Source of the DNA: Burkholderia ambifaria
GTDB lineage: Bacteria; Pseudomonadota; Gammaproteobacteria; Burkholderiales; Burkholderiaceae
NCBI RefSeq assembly: GCF_001443045.1
Contig: NZ_LKPJ01000005.1
Span: forward strand, 276,900 to 340,899
Reading direction: 5' to 3'
DNA: 64,000 nt
A program made the position numbers and the translations under genes. The notes beneath the pieces are model-generated. The model saw nothing but the letters and a program-made list of their open reading frames with translations, did not search any database and was not told the DNA's origin. This document shows, piece after piece, positions 18,743 to 28,068 of this stretch (position 1 is its first letter; each line of letters opens with the position of its first letter).

Positions 18743-19738
18743 ATGACCGCTTCCTCTACTGCTTTTCCGCTGCCCGGCGCGCACGATCCCGATCTCGCCA
18801 CGCTCGTCGCACGCGTTGCCGCACCCGACGCATCGGTGCGGCGCATCGCACTGCTAGAACTCGCCGATCTCGAGGATCCCGACCTCGTGCCGACCTTCGT
18901 TGCCGCACTGCGCGACGATCCGTCCGCCGACGTCCGCGGCGAAGCCGCGCGCGTGCTGGCCGCGTGGGAACAGCACGACGTCGTCGACGCGCTGTGCCAT
19001 GCGCTGCTCGATGCCGACGACGACGTGCGTGCGACCGCCGCGCAAAGCCTGTCCGAGCTGAAGGATGTCGCGTCCGGCGCCGTGCTGTGCCGCTGGGCCG
19101 AACGCGCCGAGCCGTTCGTGCTCGGTGCCGTACTGCGCGGCTTGCGCGAACTGCGCGACCCCGACGCGTTTGTACCGGCGCTGCGCGCGCTCGACGCGCC
19201 GGCGCCGGCCGTGCGCGCCGAGGCCGTCGCCGTGCTCGGCTGGCTCAAGGACCCTCGCGCGCTGGCGCCGCTCGCTCGCGCCGCCACGGCCGACGCGCAT
19301 GCGGACGTGCGGCGCATCGCGGTCGGTGCGGTCGGCTTTGCCACATCGAGCGACCCGGCTGTCGCGACCGCATTGCTTGCGGCACTGCGCGACGCCGAAT
19401 GGCAGGTCCGCGAGGAAGCGGCCGCGACGCTCGGCAAACTGCGCGTCGCGATCGCACGCGATCCGCTCGTCGCTGCGCTCGGCGACAACTACTGGCAGGT
19501 GCGCTTGCGCGCGGTGCGCGCACTCGGCCAGTTGCGCGATGCCGCGGCGGCACCGGCCGTCGTCCCGTTGCTCGCGCATACGATCAGCAACCTGCGCAAG
19601 GAGGCCGCGCTTTCGCTCGGCGAACTGCGCGACCCTGCGACGCTATCCGCACTGCATGACGCGCTGGACGATCGCGATCCCGAGGTGCGCAAGGCCGTGC
19701 GGATCGCGATCACGCAGATCGAGGGAGACGCGCGATGA
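18743..19738 (+). CDS. HEAT-repeat (PBS-lyase type) scaffold protein
   Basis: A 331-residue all-helical protein of about nine HEAT repeats of 30-32 residues, seen as recurring D-P-x-V-R-x-x-A-A-x-x-L-G units (examples: PSADVRGEAARVLAAW, DDDVRATAAQSLSEL, EWQVREEAAATLGKL, DPEVRKAVRIAI). Such proteins act as scaffolds or as maturation partners for cofactor enzymes. The start is uncertain: ATG 18743 follows the ATPase stop by 34 bp, while ATG 18698 would overlap it; neither has a good ribosome-binding site. The next gene overlaps its stop. Confidence 0.82.
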   Translation: MTASSTAFPLPGAHDPDLATLVARVAAPDASVRRIALLELADLEDPDLVPTFVAALRDDPSADVRGEAARVLAAWEQHDVVDALCHALLDADDDVRATAAQSLSELKDVASGAVLCRWAERAEPFVLGAVLRGLRELRDPDAFVPALRALDAPAPAVRAEAVAVLGWLKDPRALAPLARAATADAHADVRRIAVGAVGFATSSDPAVATALLAALRDAEWQVREEAAATLGKLRVAIARDPLVAALGDNYWQVRLRAVRALGQLRDAAAAPAVVPLLAHTISNLRKEAALSLGELRDPATLSALHDALDDRDPEVRKAVRIAITQIEGDAR

Positions 19739-20079
19739 TGGCGCCGACCGAGATCCTGCTCGACCATGCGGCGCATGCGTTGATGCTGCGCTGGCCGGAC
19801 GGCGACATACAGCGCATCGGCTATGCACGTTTGCGCAGCGATTGCCCGTGCGCGGCGTGCCGGAAAATCCGGCTCGATGGCGGCCGGATCAATGCGCAGG
19901 CGGACCTGACGCTGGATGGCGTCGAAGCGGCCGGTTACGGCATTCGTTTGCTGTTCGGCGATGAACATGCGCGCGGGATTTATCCGTGGCCGTACCTGGC
20001 CGGACTCGGTGGGAACGACTCGGATGCGGCGGGGATCGGGTCGCGCGATCCACTTACCCCCGTCCATTCTGCGAGCTGA
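19735..20079 (+). CDS. DUF971 (GBBH-like N-terminal) domain protein
   Basis: A 114-residue protein with the DUF971 fold, also found at the N-terminus of gamma-butyrobetaine hydroxylase. The cysteines of CPCAAC (residues 37-42) are in the position of the zinc ligands of that domain, and LFGDEHARGIYPWPYL is the conserved closing strand. Stand-alone members have no settled function. The ATG overlaps the HEAT gene stop, after GAGGGAG. It closes the operon; no terminator was seen after it. The last 20 residues are unlike the family and may be lineage-specific. Confidence 0.85.
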   Translation: MMAPTEILLDHAAHALMLRWPDGDIQRIGYARLRSDCPCAACRKIRLDGGRINAQADLTLDGVEAAGYGIRLLFGDEHARGIYPWPYLAGLGGNDSDAAGIGSRDPLTPVHSAS

Positions 20080-20199
20080 AGCAGGCCGGCGACAAATCGA
20101 TCCGTATTGCGTCGCGCGTTATGGCGTCGCACCGCGCCACGACGTGGGGCACGCCGCGCGCGTCGCAGCGCTCCCCGCAACGGGGACGGAAGCGAGATA

Positions 20200-20808
20200 T
20201 CAGTCCGAGGATCGGCGCGATGAGTCCGCAACCGTCAGCGGCCACCGTCCGATGACATCGTAATGCGTCCTGCCGAGCCAGCTGTGGATCAGCACGAACT
20301 CGGACACCGTCCAGGAAATCGGCTCGATCCGGTACTGACCGAGCCTTCGTTCTCCGTACAGCAACGTCACGTGGGGCGTGAAACGCGCACTCGACACGCG
20401 CAGCCCCGCTTCGCCGAGCGCACCGCGCAGCCGTTGCCGAAACGCAACCAATGCGTCGAGCCCCGCGCCGCCCGTCAGCACCAGCGGGCAATGCCCGGGA
20501 CGTCCGTTAAAACTGACAAACTGGTCGAAGGTGACGCGAAACGACCGCACATCGATGCGGCGGGCCGCGGCACACGCGCGTGTGAGCGTGGCGCCCGGCA
20601 CGCAGGCAAAATCACCGAGCGGATACAGCGTGACGTGCAGCCGCTCGGCGTCCAGCAGCCCGCTCCCGCCGCGGTTCCCGCCATGCAGCCGCCGCGCGAT
20701 GCCGGCAAGGTGCGCGGCCGTATCCGGGTCCGGCATCGCCGCGAAGAAAAAGCGATGCTCGGCTACCGGGGGACGCACGTCGAATCCGGGGAGGGTCAGC
20801 TGGATCAC
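20200..20808 (-). CDS. thpR: 2'-5' RNA ligase / cyclic phosphodiesterase (2H) family protein
   Basis: A 202-residue protein with the two catalytic H-x-T-L motifs of the 2H phosphoesterase superfamily: HVTLYPLGD in the first half and HVTLLYGER in the second, about 90 residues apart as expected. Bacterial ThpR proteins hydrolyse RNA 2',3'-cyclic phosphates in vitro and can ligate 2'-5' linkages; the cellular role is unclear. It is convergent with the DUF971 gene. An ATG-initiated start is well placed before the PGFDVRPPVAEHRFFFA segment. Confidence 0.85.
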   Translation of the reverse strand: MIQLTLPGFDVRPPVAEHRFFFAAMPDPDTAAHLAGIARRLHGGNRGGSGLLDAERLHVTLYPLGDFACVPGATLTRACAAARRIDVRSFRVTFDQFVSFNGRPGHCPLVLTGGAGLDALVAFRQRLRGALGEAGLRVSSARFTPHVTLLYGERRLGQYRIEPISWTVSEFVLIHSWLGRTHYDVIGRWPLTVADSSRRSSD

Positions 20809-20877
20809 GGCAGCATGGTCGATACGCCGATGGACGAACGTCCATTATGATTAATCCGACGAATTCGCGCACGGCGC

Positions 20878-20913
20878 AAAAAAACGCCCGACGGGTTTCC
20901 CCTGCCGGGCGTT
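20878..20913 (-). terminator. Displaced guaA terminator, now downstream of jetD
   Basis: On the minus strand AACGCCCG and CGGGCGTT pair around a 15-nt apical region, followed by seven T residues. It lies 50 bp beyond the relic of the guaA stop codon, not next to any complete gene, so it is best read as the original guaA terminator separated by the island. Confidence 0.75.
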
Positions 20914-20963
20914 CGCATCATCCGATGCCGTGATCGGCTACCGGTGCGCGGCTCGGTGCCGGA

Positions 20964-20982
20964 TCATTCCCATTCGATCGTC
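20964..20982 (-). other. Island left attachment site with relic of the guaA 3' end
   Basis: ATTCCCATTCGATCGTC (20966-20982) matches the 3' end of the intact guaA (32978-32994) at 16 of 17 positions in the same orientation. On the minus strand it still reads Thr-Ile-Glu-Trp-Glu-stop, the C-terminus of GuaA. Confidence 0.85.
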
Positions 20983-21370
20983 AATCCGCTCGCTACACCC
21001 TTGCGGGGACGGGGTTGCCGCCTGTTCGTGTATCGGAGATACCGTCACCGATACCGAAAAAAGTCGGCACCTATCGGCTTTGGACAGACTGCATCGGAGA
21101 ATCAACCTGCGCTTTCGGTCAAAGATCACGTATGCCAACCTTCTGGAGACGCCTTCTGCGGGATACCGTCATCGATACCGTCAGGCACTTTCCAGCGAAA
21201 TCCTCGAAGAGCTGACAGAAGCCGCGACCTTAACGCCGGCCACTCCTTCGGCAAAAAAGCATGAAACGTGTGCGACAACCACAGTAGGCGAAACGCAGCG
21301 GCCTGTTCGGCACGGAGATGCGACGAAACGGTCATCGGGGCAGTGAACTCCGGCCGGCAACTCGGAGTAA
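20983..21370. other. Island left end without genes
   Basis: Between the attachment site and jetD lie two pairs of GATACCGTC-type repeats. Short frames here on both strands have no ribosome-binding site or recognisable product. Confidence 0.55.
21038..21182 (+). repeat. Left arm repeats, GATACCGTC pairs
   Basis: Two paired units: GATACCGTC-ACC-GATACCG at 21038-21056 and GATACCGTC-ATC-GATACCGTC at 21162-21182. The 12-bp spacing of each pair matches the pair at the right end of the island. Confidence 0.75.
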
Positions 21371-22603
21371 TCACGCCAAAACCGCAAGCGCCGCTTCGAC
21401 CCACCGGAAACCGATATGCTCTTGCTCGAGCCGCACGTTCCTGCGCAGCCGGTTGTCGCGCAAATCGTCGAACAGCGCTTGCTCGGCGGCGTCGAGTCGC
21501 GGCAAGTCGCGACGCACCGGTTCCTGCTCGTCGCGCCAGAACGCGGCATGCGCCATCAACGTCGCCCGGTCCATCAGCAAAGATTTGACGTGGCCGAAGT
21601 GGCCGCGCAACTGGTCGAGGATGGCAAAGCCGTGCGTATCGATATCCCCCCAGTAATGGATGTCGCAGCGGGATAGCCATTCTGCTTTCGACAGCGCGTC
21701 CCACCCATATCCCGCGCCGAAAACGACGATTGCATCTGCCATGGCCGGGAATGCAAGAAAATTCGTCTCGTTCTCGGTGATGAACACCCGGCGAATCGGC
21801 ACCGCCAGCGCGGCAAAGCTATCCGCATCGAGGGCAATATCCGGCAGAACAGGGCCGGGAAGCACCGGCAGTCGCGCGTCGAGCAACCGAAACCGGATGC
21901 GAACCGGCTTCTCGCGAAAGCCGTAGCGGGCCGCAAATTGCCCGCTCCCGGTTTTCTCCGCTGCGATGGCCTCCGCCGGCAGCACGAGATCGAGCCAATC
22001 CGTCAGCACGCCTCGCCGGCTTTCGATGAATTTGCTCGGCACGCCGGCAATATCGACCTGCCTCAGATAAACGCCGGAACGCGGATGCCGTACGATCCAG
22101 TCGACCACTGCGAGCAGGCGCTCGCATTCGTCTGCCAACTCGAGTGCTTGCAGCGGGCGCCGGCGAAACCATGCCAGCAACTCGGGCTGCCGTGCACGCA
22201 CGAGCCGTAGCAATCGGGTAAAACGTGCCGCATCGCCGCGCCTGCCGATCATTGCCAGCGCATGGTCCAGCCCATCGAGCCAGATGGCCTGCGGCACGCG
22301 TTGAACGCCCAGAACGCGATGGTTGAGTTCACGCCACTCGATCCTCGTCTCCTGGACGGACACGAGCTCGGCAATCCACTCCCGAACGGCCTGGAAATGG
22401 TCCATCAACTCCGTCGAAGTCGGCCCCTTCATCGCCAGCCGCAGCGGAAACGAACAACCGGACTGCGCGACGGCATGCGCCTCTTCGCCATCGACGCGCA
22501 CTGCGTCGGTACACTCGCCGGCCGCCACGCTGCGCAACAACTCGCCGCGATCCCACAGACGTCGCACTTGCGCCTTCAAATCCGCAGCCGAGGTCCAGCT
22601 CAC
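21371..22603 (-). CDS. jetD: Wadjet nuclease subunit JetD (DUF3322/Toprim)
   Basis: A 410-residue protein with an N-terminal DUF3322 region and a C-terminal DUF2220/Toprim-like nuclease domain. The Toprim acidic residues are visible as the Glu in [13 protein letters not shown] and the DxD in [11 protein letters not shown]. In Wadjet systems JetD cleaves the circular plasmid after the JetABC condensin-like motor has extruded it. Its ATG overlaps the jetC stop by 4 bp. It is the last gene of the operon, 388 bp from the left attachment site. Confidence 0.92.
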   Translation of the reverse strand: MSWTSAADLKAQVRRLWDRGELLRSVAAGECTDAVRVDGEEAHAVAQSGCSFPLRLAMKGPTSTELMDHFQAVREWIAELVSVQETRIEWRELNHRVLGVQRVPQAIWLDGLDHALAMIGRRGDAARFTRLLRLVRARQPELLAWFRRRPLQALELADECERLLAVVDWIVRHPRSGVYLRQVDIAGVPSKFIESRRGVLTDWLDLVLPAEAIAAEKTGSGQFAARYGFREKPVRIRFRLLDARLPVLPGPVLPDIALDADSFAALAVPIRRVFITENETNFLAFPAMADAIVVFGAGYGWDALSKAEWLSRCDIHYWGDIDTHGFAILDQLRGHFGHVKSLLMDRATLMAHAAFWRDEQEPVRRDLPRLDAAEQALFDDLRDNRLRRNVRLEQEHIGFRWVEAALAVLA

Positions 22604-25600
22604 GCGATACCCTCCGCCTTGCGGGCGAGATGCTCCTCGATCGACAGATTACGCAGCTTCGACGCACGCCCCTCGTCGTTATGCACGAAGCCGACGCTGG
22701 ACACGAACGGCTCGATCACGTGGATCTTCTGAAGCGGCGTCACGATCAGCAGTTGCAGGTTGAGTTGCTGGAACAACCTGAGCCCGTATTGCGCGGACTC
22801 GTCCGAGCCGCGCCCGAACGCCTCGTCGATGACCACGAACCGGAACGAGCGCGACCGCACCGCGCCCCATTCGAGGCCGAACTGATATGCGAGGCTCGCC
22901 GCGAGAATCGTGTAGGCCAGCTTCTCCTTCTGCCCACCGGATTTACCGCCCGAATCCGAATAATGTTCGTACTCCGTGTCGTCTTCGCGCCAGCGTTCGC
23001 TTGCGGCAAACAGGAACCAGTTCCGCACATCGGTGACCTTCGTCGTCCACCGGCGGTCGGCATCCGACAGCCCTTCACGGCCACGAAACCGGTCGACAAT
23101 CGCCTTGACCTGCAAGAACTTCGCCTCCGAATACTGCGCATCGTCCGATCCGGTCAGCGCACCTTCGGTACAGGTCCGCAACTCGCCCTGGAAATCGCGG
23201 ATATCCGCGTCAGGGCTCGCCTGCGCTTCCAGCACGATATACCGCCCCGGGTTGTAGTCGATCTGCGCGAGCGATTCATTGATGCGGGAAATGCGATCCC
23301 TGATTGTTTCGCGTTCGCGTGCCAGCTGCGCGTTGAAATTGGCGATCTCGTTGATCGTGTTGGTATTCAACAGTTCCTTGAAGCGCGCCTCGAAGCGTGG
23401 CAGATCGTCGGCATTCAATCGAGCCAGCAGTTCACGATACTCGAATGCAGCGTCGACGCTGGCGTCGAAATCGGCGGTATCGAGCTTGTACGCGTCCTTG
23501 AACGTCGACATGCTCTTAATGATGCGTTCGGTCAGCCGATCCAGACGCTTGGCCTCCGCATCCATGCGCGCCTGCAACGCGTCGCGCAATTCCCGTTCGC
23601 GGTGATCGCACGACTCGACCGACAACTGATGCTCACCGAGAACCTCCGTGCGCAGCCCCTCCAGCCGCTCGCGGATGTCGTCCGCCACATCGGCCAGCGA
23701 GGCGGACGTTTGCTCCCGCAGTGCATCCGCGGCATCGCGCTTCGCCTTGATGCCGCCCAGATCCATGTTGAGATCCGACAATGCTTTTTCGCTGTCCTTC
23801 AACGCAGCCTGTACCGATTCCAGTTGCGCGGCCAACGCCAGCAATGCGTTGCTGGCCGCTTCCAGACGCGCCTTCTCGTCCTGCAGACGGGCGATCGCCG
23901 CCGCGCAGCTTCGCCAATCGATCTCGCGAAAATCGTTGAATTCATTGAGCGCCGCCAACGCCTCCAGCCGATGCCGCAGTTTCGCCTGCTCCCTCTGTGC
24001 GCCGGCGATTTGGGCGCCGATGCCGCCGAGACGCGTCTCGAGTGTGCGCAATTGCCCCTCAAGCGTTGCAATCTTGGCCGCGTTGCTCCAGCCGAGGACA
24101 TAGCGGCTTCGATCGTCCAGGCGATGCCGGTCGTCTTTCTCGTGTCGTTCGCCGGGCGCCTTGACCTGCCCAGTGCGGGTCAGCGCGCGAGACTCGCGGC
24201 GAAACTGCTCCTGCGTCGCACAGCACGCGTAATCGAAGCGCTGCGCGAGCGAACGCTCCAGCCAATCGTAGAACGGCGAATCCGGCTTGATCGCGACGCG
24301 GCGCACCAGCGAGTCGCGATGCAACTCGACGGCGCTCTGCTCGCGCGCCGGCCGCACGCGAAAGTAGACGAGCCGCCCGGCCAGATGGGTGCGGTCCACC
24401 CAGGCCGCGACATCCGGATAGTCCGCATCCGGCACGAGCAACGACAGACCGAAGTTATGCAACACGCGCTCGATCGCCCCTTCCCACTGATGCGCATCGT
24501 CACGTACCTGGATCAGCTCGCCGGTAAACGGCATGCCGTCCTCGTCGAGACCGAGTGCGGCGCACATCGCCGCGCGCATGGCAATCGACTCCTTCGGAAT
24601 ATTGCTGCGACGCGCCTTCAGGCTCGCGATTTCGTCGCTCAGCGTCTGATGCTCGCGCTTTCCGTCGCGCAGCGCCACACCCCACTCGGTGATCCGGTTC
24701 TGCAGATCGGCTTCCTGCTGCCCCGCGACTTCGCGGAGAGCGGCCACCTGCTGCCGCAGCGCGATGAAAGCGGGTTCGTCGACCGCGTTCGATTCGCCGA
24801 TGGCGTTCAGCAACTCGGCATGCCGCTCGGCTCGCCGCTGCCGCCGATCGCGCTCGCGCTCCTCGTCCCGAATCTGCGCGGCAAGCTGCTCGAGCCGATC
24901 GCCGCCTTGCTCGGCAATCGCACGCTTGAGGCGATCGGCTTGCGTGCGCTCCTGATCGTGCTGCTCGATGCGCCGCTCCCGCTGCGCCGACACGCGGACG
25001 TGGTCTTCGGCGAGCAACTGCAGCCGCCTGTCCAGCAGACCCAGCTTCAACCCGGCGAAGTACGGCTTCAGCGCATCGCGGCACACGCGTGAACGCGCCT
25101 GCTCCGCCGACAGTTCGGCATGCTGATCGCAGTCCGACACCAGCGGTTTCAGCAATTCCACCTGGCGCTTAGCCTTGAGCACCGCTTCGTGCGCGCGATT
25201 CAAATCGTCGAAATGCGAGATCAGTGCGTCGATGCGCGGCGCGACGTCGAACGGTTCGAGCATATGAGTGCGCACGAAGTCGGTCAGATTGCCGACCGAC
25301 TTCATCGACACCGTCTGATGAAACAGCTCGAGCGCCTGCTCGCTCTCGATACCGAAGCGTCGGCGGAACCACGCGCCGTATTTCGGAAAGGTATCCTCGA
25401 TTTCCGCACCCAGCGCGCGCAATTTCTTGCGCAGTTGAGCGACGTCCGAGCCGAAGCGCGTGAAATCGGTCGCAATCGACAGGTCTCGTTCGGCGCCCAC
25501 GTAAAAGCGCGCTGGCTGGCTCTGCGCCTCCTTCATCCAGAAGACCTGCGCGAGCGAGACCGTCTGGTCATACCCCGCGTTGTGAAAAACACCGAGGATC

Positions 25601-25983
25601 ACCGAGTAGCCATTGTGATCCCGCAATGAGACAGGCCGGGCCGTGCCGGTCACTTCATTGCGCTCCGACTTGAAATGCCCGAGCACGTAGGAGCGCAGCG
25701 TCCGTTCCTTGCTGTCCGCACCCGCCGCCTTGTTGTACGCGATACGCTGGGCGGGCACCAGCAGCGTCGTGACCGCGTCGACGAGCGTCGACTTGCCCGA
25801 CCCGATGTCACCCGTGAGCAGGCCATTCCTGCCATCCAGATGAAGCGTCCAGACACGAGCGTCGAAGGTGCCCCAATTGAAAACCTCGAGACGCATAAGA
25901 CGAAAGCCGGTGAGGGCATCGTCGGCGAGAAAATCCAGCTCGAGCGGCTGCGGAATCGCGTCGTCCGGCTTATTCATCGACAT
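22600..25983 (-). CDS. jetC: Wadjet SMC-like ATPase JetC
   Basis: A 1127-residue MukB-like SMC ATPase. Walker A is GDIGSGKST (residues 58-66), preceded by NWGTFD, typical of this group. A long central coiled coil broken by a hinge-like globular part follows. The ABC signature is in [14 protein letters not shown] and Walker B in [14 protein letters not shown] near the C-terminus. All catalytic elements look intact. In Wadjet, JetC dimers with JetA and JetB extrude plasmid DNA loops. It overlaps jetB by 14 bp and jetD by 4 bp. Confidence 0.94.
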   Translation of the reverse strand: MSMNKPDDAIPQPLELDFLADDALTGFRLMRLEVFNWGTFDARVWTLHLDGRNGLLTGDIGSGKSTLVDAVTTLLVPAQRIAYNKAAGADSKERTLRSYVLGHFKSERNEVTGTARPVSLRDHNGYSVILGVFHNAGYDQTVSLAQVFWMKEAQSQPARFYVGAERDLSIATDFTRFGSDVAQLRKKLRALGAEIEDTFPKYGAWFRRRFGIESEQALELFHQTVSMKSVGNLTDFVRTHMLEPFDVAPRIDALISHFDDLNRAHEAVLKAKRQVELLKPLVSDCDQHAELSAEQARSRVCRDALKPYFAGLKLGLLDRRLQLLAEDHVRVSAQRERRIEQHDQERTQADRLKRAIAEQGGDRLEQLAAQIRDEERERDRRQRRAERHAELLNAIGESNAVDEPAFIALRQQVAALREVAGQQEADLQNRITEWGVALRDGKREHQTLSDEIASLKARRSNIPKESIAMRAAMCAALGLDEDGMPFTGELIQVRDDAHQWEGAIERVLHNFGLSLLVPDADYPDVAAWVDRTHLAGRLVYFRVRPAREQSAVELHRDSLVRRVAIKPDSPFYDWLERSLAQRFDYACCATQEQFRRESRALTRTGQVKAPGERHEKDDRHRLDDRSRYVLGWSNAAKIATLEGQLRTLETRLGGIGAQIAGAQREQAKLRHRLEALAALNEFNDFREIDWRSCAAAIARLQDEKARLEAASNALLALAAQLESVQAALKDSEKALSDLNMDLGGIKAKRDAADALREQTSASLADVADDIRERLEGLRTEVLGEHQLSVESCDHRERELRDALQARMDAEAKRLDRLTERIIKSMSTFKDAYKLDTADFDASVDAAFEYRELLARLNADDLPRFEARFKELLNTNTINEIANFNAQLARERETIRDRISRINESLAQIDYNPGRYIVLEAQASPDADIRDFQGELRTCTEGALTGSDDAQYSEAKFLQVKAIVDRFRGREGLSDADRRWTTKVTDVRNWFLFAASERWREDDTEYEHYSDSGGKSGGQKEKLAYTILAASLAYQFGLEWGAVRSRSFRFVVIDEAFGRGSDESAQYGLRLFQQLNLQLLIVTPLQKIHVIEPFVSSVGFVHNDEGRASKLRNLSIEEHLARKAEGIA

Positions 25984-26617
25984 CGCCTCCGTGCTCCATC
26001 TCCGCGCCCGCCAACTGCGCGCGATATGCGGCGAGACGCGAGTCGAAATCCGACAGCCATTGCGCGTCGACGAACGCCTTGAGAATGCGCCGCACTTCGA
26101 AACTCGACGGCCCGCTCGCGGCCTTCAGCCTCCGCAGGAAGCCGAGCTCGACGACCTTGTTGACGTGCGTATCGATCTGATCGATCAGTTTCGCTTCGTT
26201 GCTGCTGTCCGGAAGAAAAACCCTCACGAGCTCGACGATGGCATCGCGCGACAGAATCAATCGTGTATCGCCCCCGCCGGCATCGAATTCGGCAAGTTTC
26301 TTGCGCAGCAACGCGAGCAGCAGGCTCACCGGAAAGGAAATCGGCCGCCGCGCGATCAGACGCGGCACCTTCCGTGCCGCATCTGACTCGACCTCTTCCG
26401 GACGGCTGCGCAGGAATGCGTAGCCTTCCGCGTCGTCCAGCACCAGTTCCAGGTCCAACACCCGGACGTAATCCCGCACGTGCACCTGCAGATCGAGCAG
26501 CGCGCTCCACAAGCGGTCGTCGTCCTCGCGATAGATCACGCCTTTGAGCAGCGTGACCGCCAATGTCGACAGATCAGCATTCGCGGCCGTCTCTTGCCGG
26601 TTCTCTTCCATGTTCAT
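25970..26617 (-). CDS. jetB: Wadjet MukE-like subunit JetB (DUF4194)
   Basis: A 215-residue DUF4194 protein, the MukE/kite-like accessory subunit. Family-like segments are [19 protein letters not shown] near residue 20 and [10 protein letters not shown] in a winged-helix part near the C-terminus. The start at 26617 (MNMEEN) overlaps the jetA stop as ATGA; an upstream ATG at 26691 lies inside jetA and is unlikely. It bridges the kleisin JetA and the motor JetC. Confidence 0.9.
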   Translation of the reverse strand: MNMEENRQETAANADLSTLAVTLLKGVIYREDDDRLWSALLDLQVHVRDYVRVLDLELVLDDAEGYAFLRSRPEEVESDAARKVPRLIARRPISFPVSLLLALLRKKLAEFDAGGGDTRLILSRDAIVELVRVFLPDSSNEAKLIDQIDTHVNKVVELGFLRRLKAASGPSSFEVRRILKAFVDAQWLSDFDSRLAAYRAQLAGAEMEHGGDVDE

Positions 26618-28068
26618 CTCACAAAGATCACCCGCGGCATCCGGGCACGTCTCGTCGTCGGGGCTTCGTCGGCACGAGTCGATTGCCATGCGATCAGTTC
26701 GATGGTTTCTTCGTCGACGACCGTCCTGAACGCGTCACTGCCCAGTTGCAGGTACGCGACCAGCTCGGCCAGCCCCTGTTGCAGCGGGTAAGACTCGATC
26801 AGTTCACGCAGCGTCACCTGCGAGCGATCCTGCAACGCATGCCGGATGCGTCCTGCGAGCCGCGCGCGGTCGATCACCACTTGCGCGTACAGCGCCGAAG
26901 CATCCAGTTCGACGTCCCCGGCTTCCAGTTCGACATCGTCGATCACCGGCTTGCGCGTCGGCACGTGCAACGGCCGCTCCATCGGCAACTCGACGTCCGA
27001 CGACGCATCGGGGAGACTCATGAACGCGCCGGCCGGCGGCGCATCTCGCACGGCCACCGCCTTGGCTTCGATACCTCGCAGAATGTCCATAATGCGGCGA
27101 TTCTCGAGCCACGCCTGATCGTCGAGGAACCGGCGCAGCTGCTGCGAAAGCTGGGCGACCGTGCGCTGGGTGTGCTCACCCGCCTCCAGCCAATCATAGT
27201 GCACGCGCGCGGTGCGGCCGTCGGGCTTCATGTCGGCCACGGCCGGCAGCGCGAGCACGTGCGCGAGCCCCTTCGTGAACTCGTCCTGACGCGTGCCGGA
27301 CATCAGGAAATCCCAGAATGCACGAAAGCTTTTACCCTGATCCGAATCGCCGATCGCGTCGCGCTCGCCCATGATCTCCTCGAGCAACGCGCCCTTCGAG
27401 CCCTCCCACAATGCAATGCGCTCGCGCACGCGGCGGTCGAGCATCCGGAAATTCTGCTCGACCTCGCGAAAGTCGGTCAGCAACTCGCGCGCCAACTGCA
27501 CGAATTGCTGAAAGCGGTCTCTGACGGCGGTGTCATCCAGCACGACGAGATCCCCGGACAACGCCCTCGAGATTTCCGCATCGATCTCGTCGCGACGCTT
27601 GCGCAATTCGGCAATGCGTTTTTCCGGATCGGCTTCACTCCCTTCGCACATCTGCCGGAGCAGTTCGAACAGCGTCAGCAGGCGCGACTCTGTGCCGACG
27701 AAGCTGCGCACCGTCAACGCATCCAGCCAGGCGATCGCCTTTTCCATCGCGGGCGTCAGGTCGAAGAGCGGCTCGTCCGAGCCTTGCCGGTAGAACTTGC
27801 GCAGCCAGCCCTTCTCAGGGCTCGCCCAGTCGTTGAGGTAGTCGAGCGCGCGTTTCGGGTAAGCGTCCGCGCCCAGACGGTCACGCAGGACGAAAAGCTC
27901 GTCTTCCAGCGCTTCCGACAGATCGGCTGCGGGTATCACCCGTACGTTCGGCGCGATGAAGACGCGATGCAGAAAGCTCGCGACTAGCGGCGCATGGTCG
28001 GACCGCAGCAGCCGCCACGCCGGATGCTGCATGCGGAGTGCTTCCAGCGTCGCATGGTCGAGTGTCAT
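26614..28068 (-). CDS. jetA: Wadjet kleisin-like subunit JetA (DUF3375)
   Basis: A 484-residue DUF3375 protein, the MukF-like kleisin of Wadjet. It opens with HPAWRLLRSDHAPLVASFLHRVF, the usual DUF3375 start, and has ERDAIGDSDQGKSFRAFWDFLMS in the middle with long helices between. A DUF3375 JetA with a DUF4194 JetB is, as I recall, the type I composition. The ATG overlaps the stop of the SNF2 helicase gene upstream, which ties that helicase to the system. Confidence 0.92.
   Translation of the reverse strand: MTLDHATLEALRMQHPAWRLLRSDHAPLVASFLHRVFIAPNVRVIPAADLSEALEDELFVLRDRLGADAYPKRALDYLNDWASPEKGWLRKFYRQGSDEPLFDLTPAMEKAIAWLDALTVRSFVGTESRLLTLFELLRQMCEGSEADPEKRIAELRKRRDEIDAEISRALSGDLVVLDDTAVRDRFQQFVQLARELLTDFREVEQNFRMLDRRVRERIALWEGSKGALLEEIMGERDAIGDSDQGKSFRAFWDFLMSGTRQDEFTKGLAHVLALPAVADMKPDGRTARVHYDWLEAGEHTQRTVAQLSQQLRRFLDDQAWLENRRIMDILRGIEAKAVAVRDAPPAGAFMSLPDASSDVELPMERPLHVPTRKPVIDDVELEAGDVELDASALYAQVVIDRARLAGRIRHALQDRSQVTLRELIESYPLQQGLAELVAYLQLGSDAFRTVVDEETIELIAWQSTRADEAPTTRRARMPRVIFVR

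Noticed and set aside
21038..21182. CRISPR array
   Set aside because: The repeats are only 9 bp with 3-bp spacers, occur in two pairs and recur at the far end of the island; there are no spacers of about 30 bp and no cas genes.
20930..21346. Short open frames at the left end of the island as an integrase or excisionase remnant
   Set aside because: Their translations show no tyrosine-recombinase or helix-turn-helix motifs and they cross the attachment site.
22630..25092. An 820-codon open frame opposite jetC
   Set aside because: It is antisense to an intact SMC-type ATPase and has no motifs of its own.
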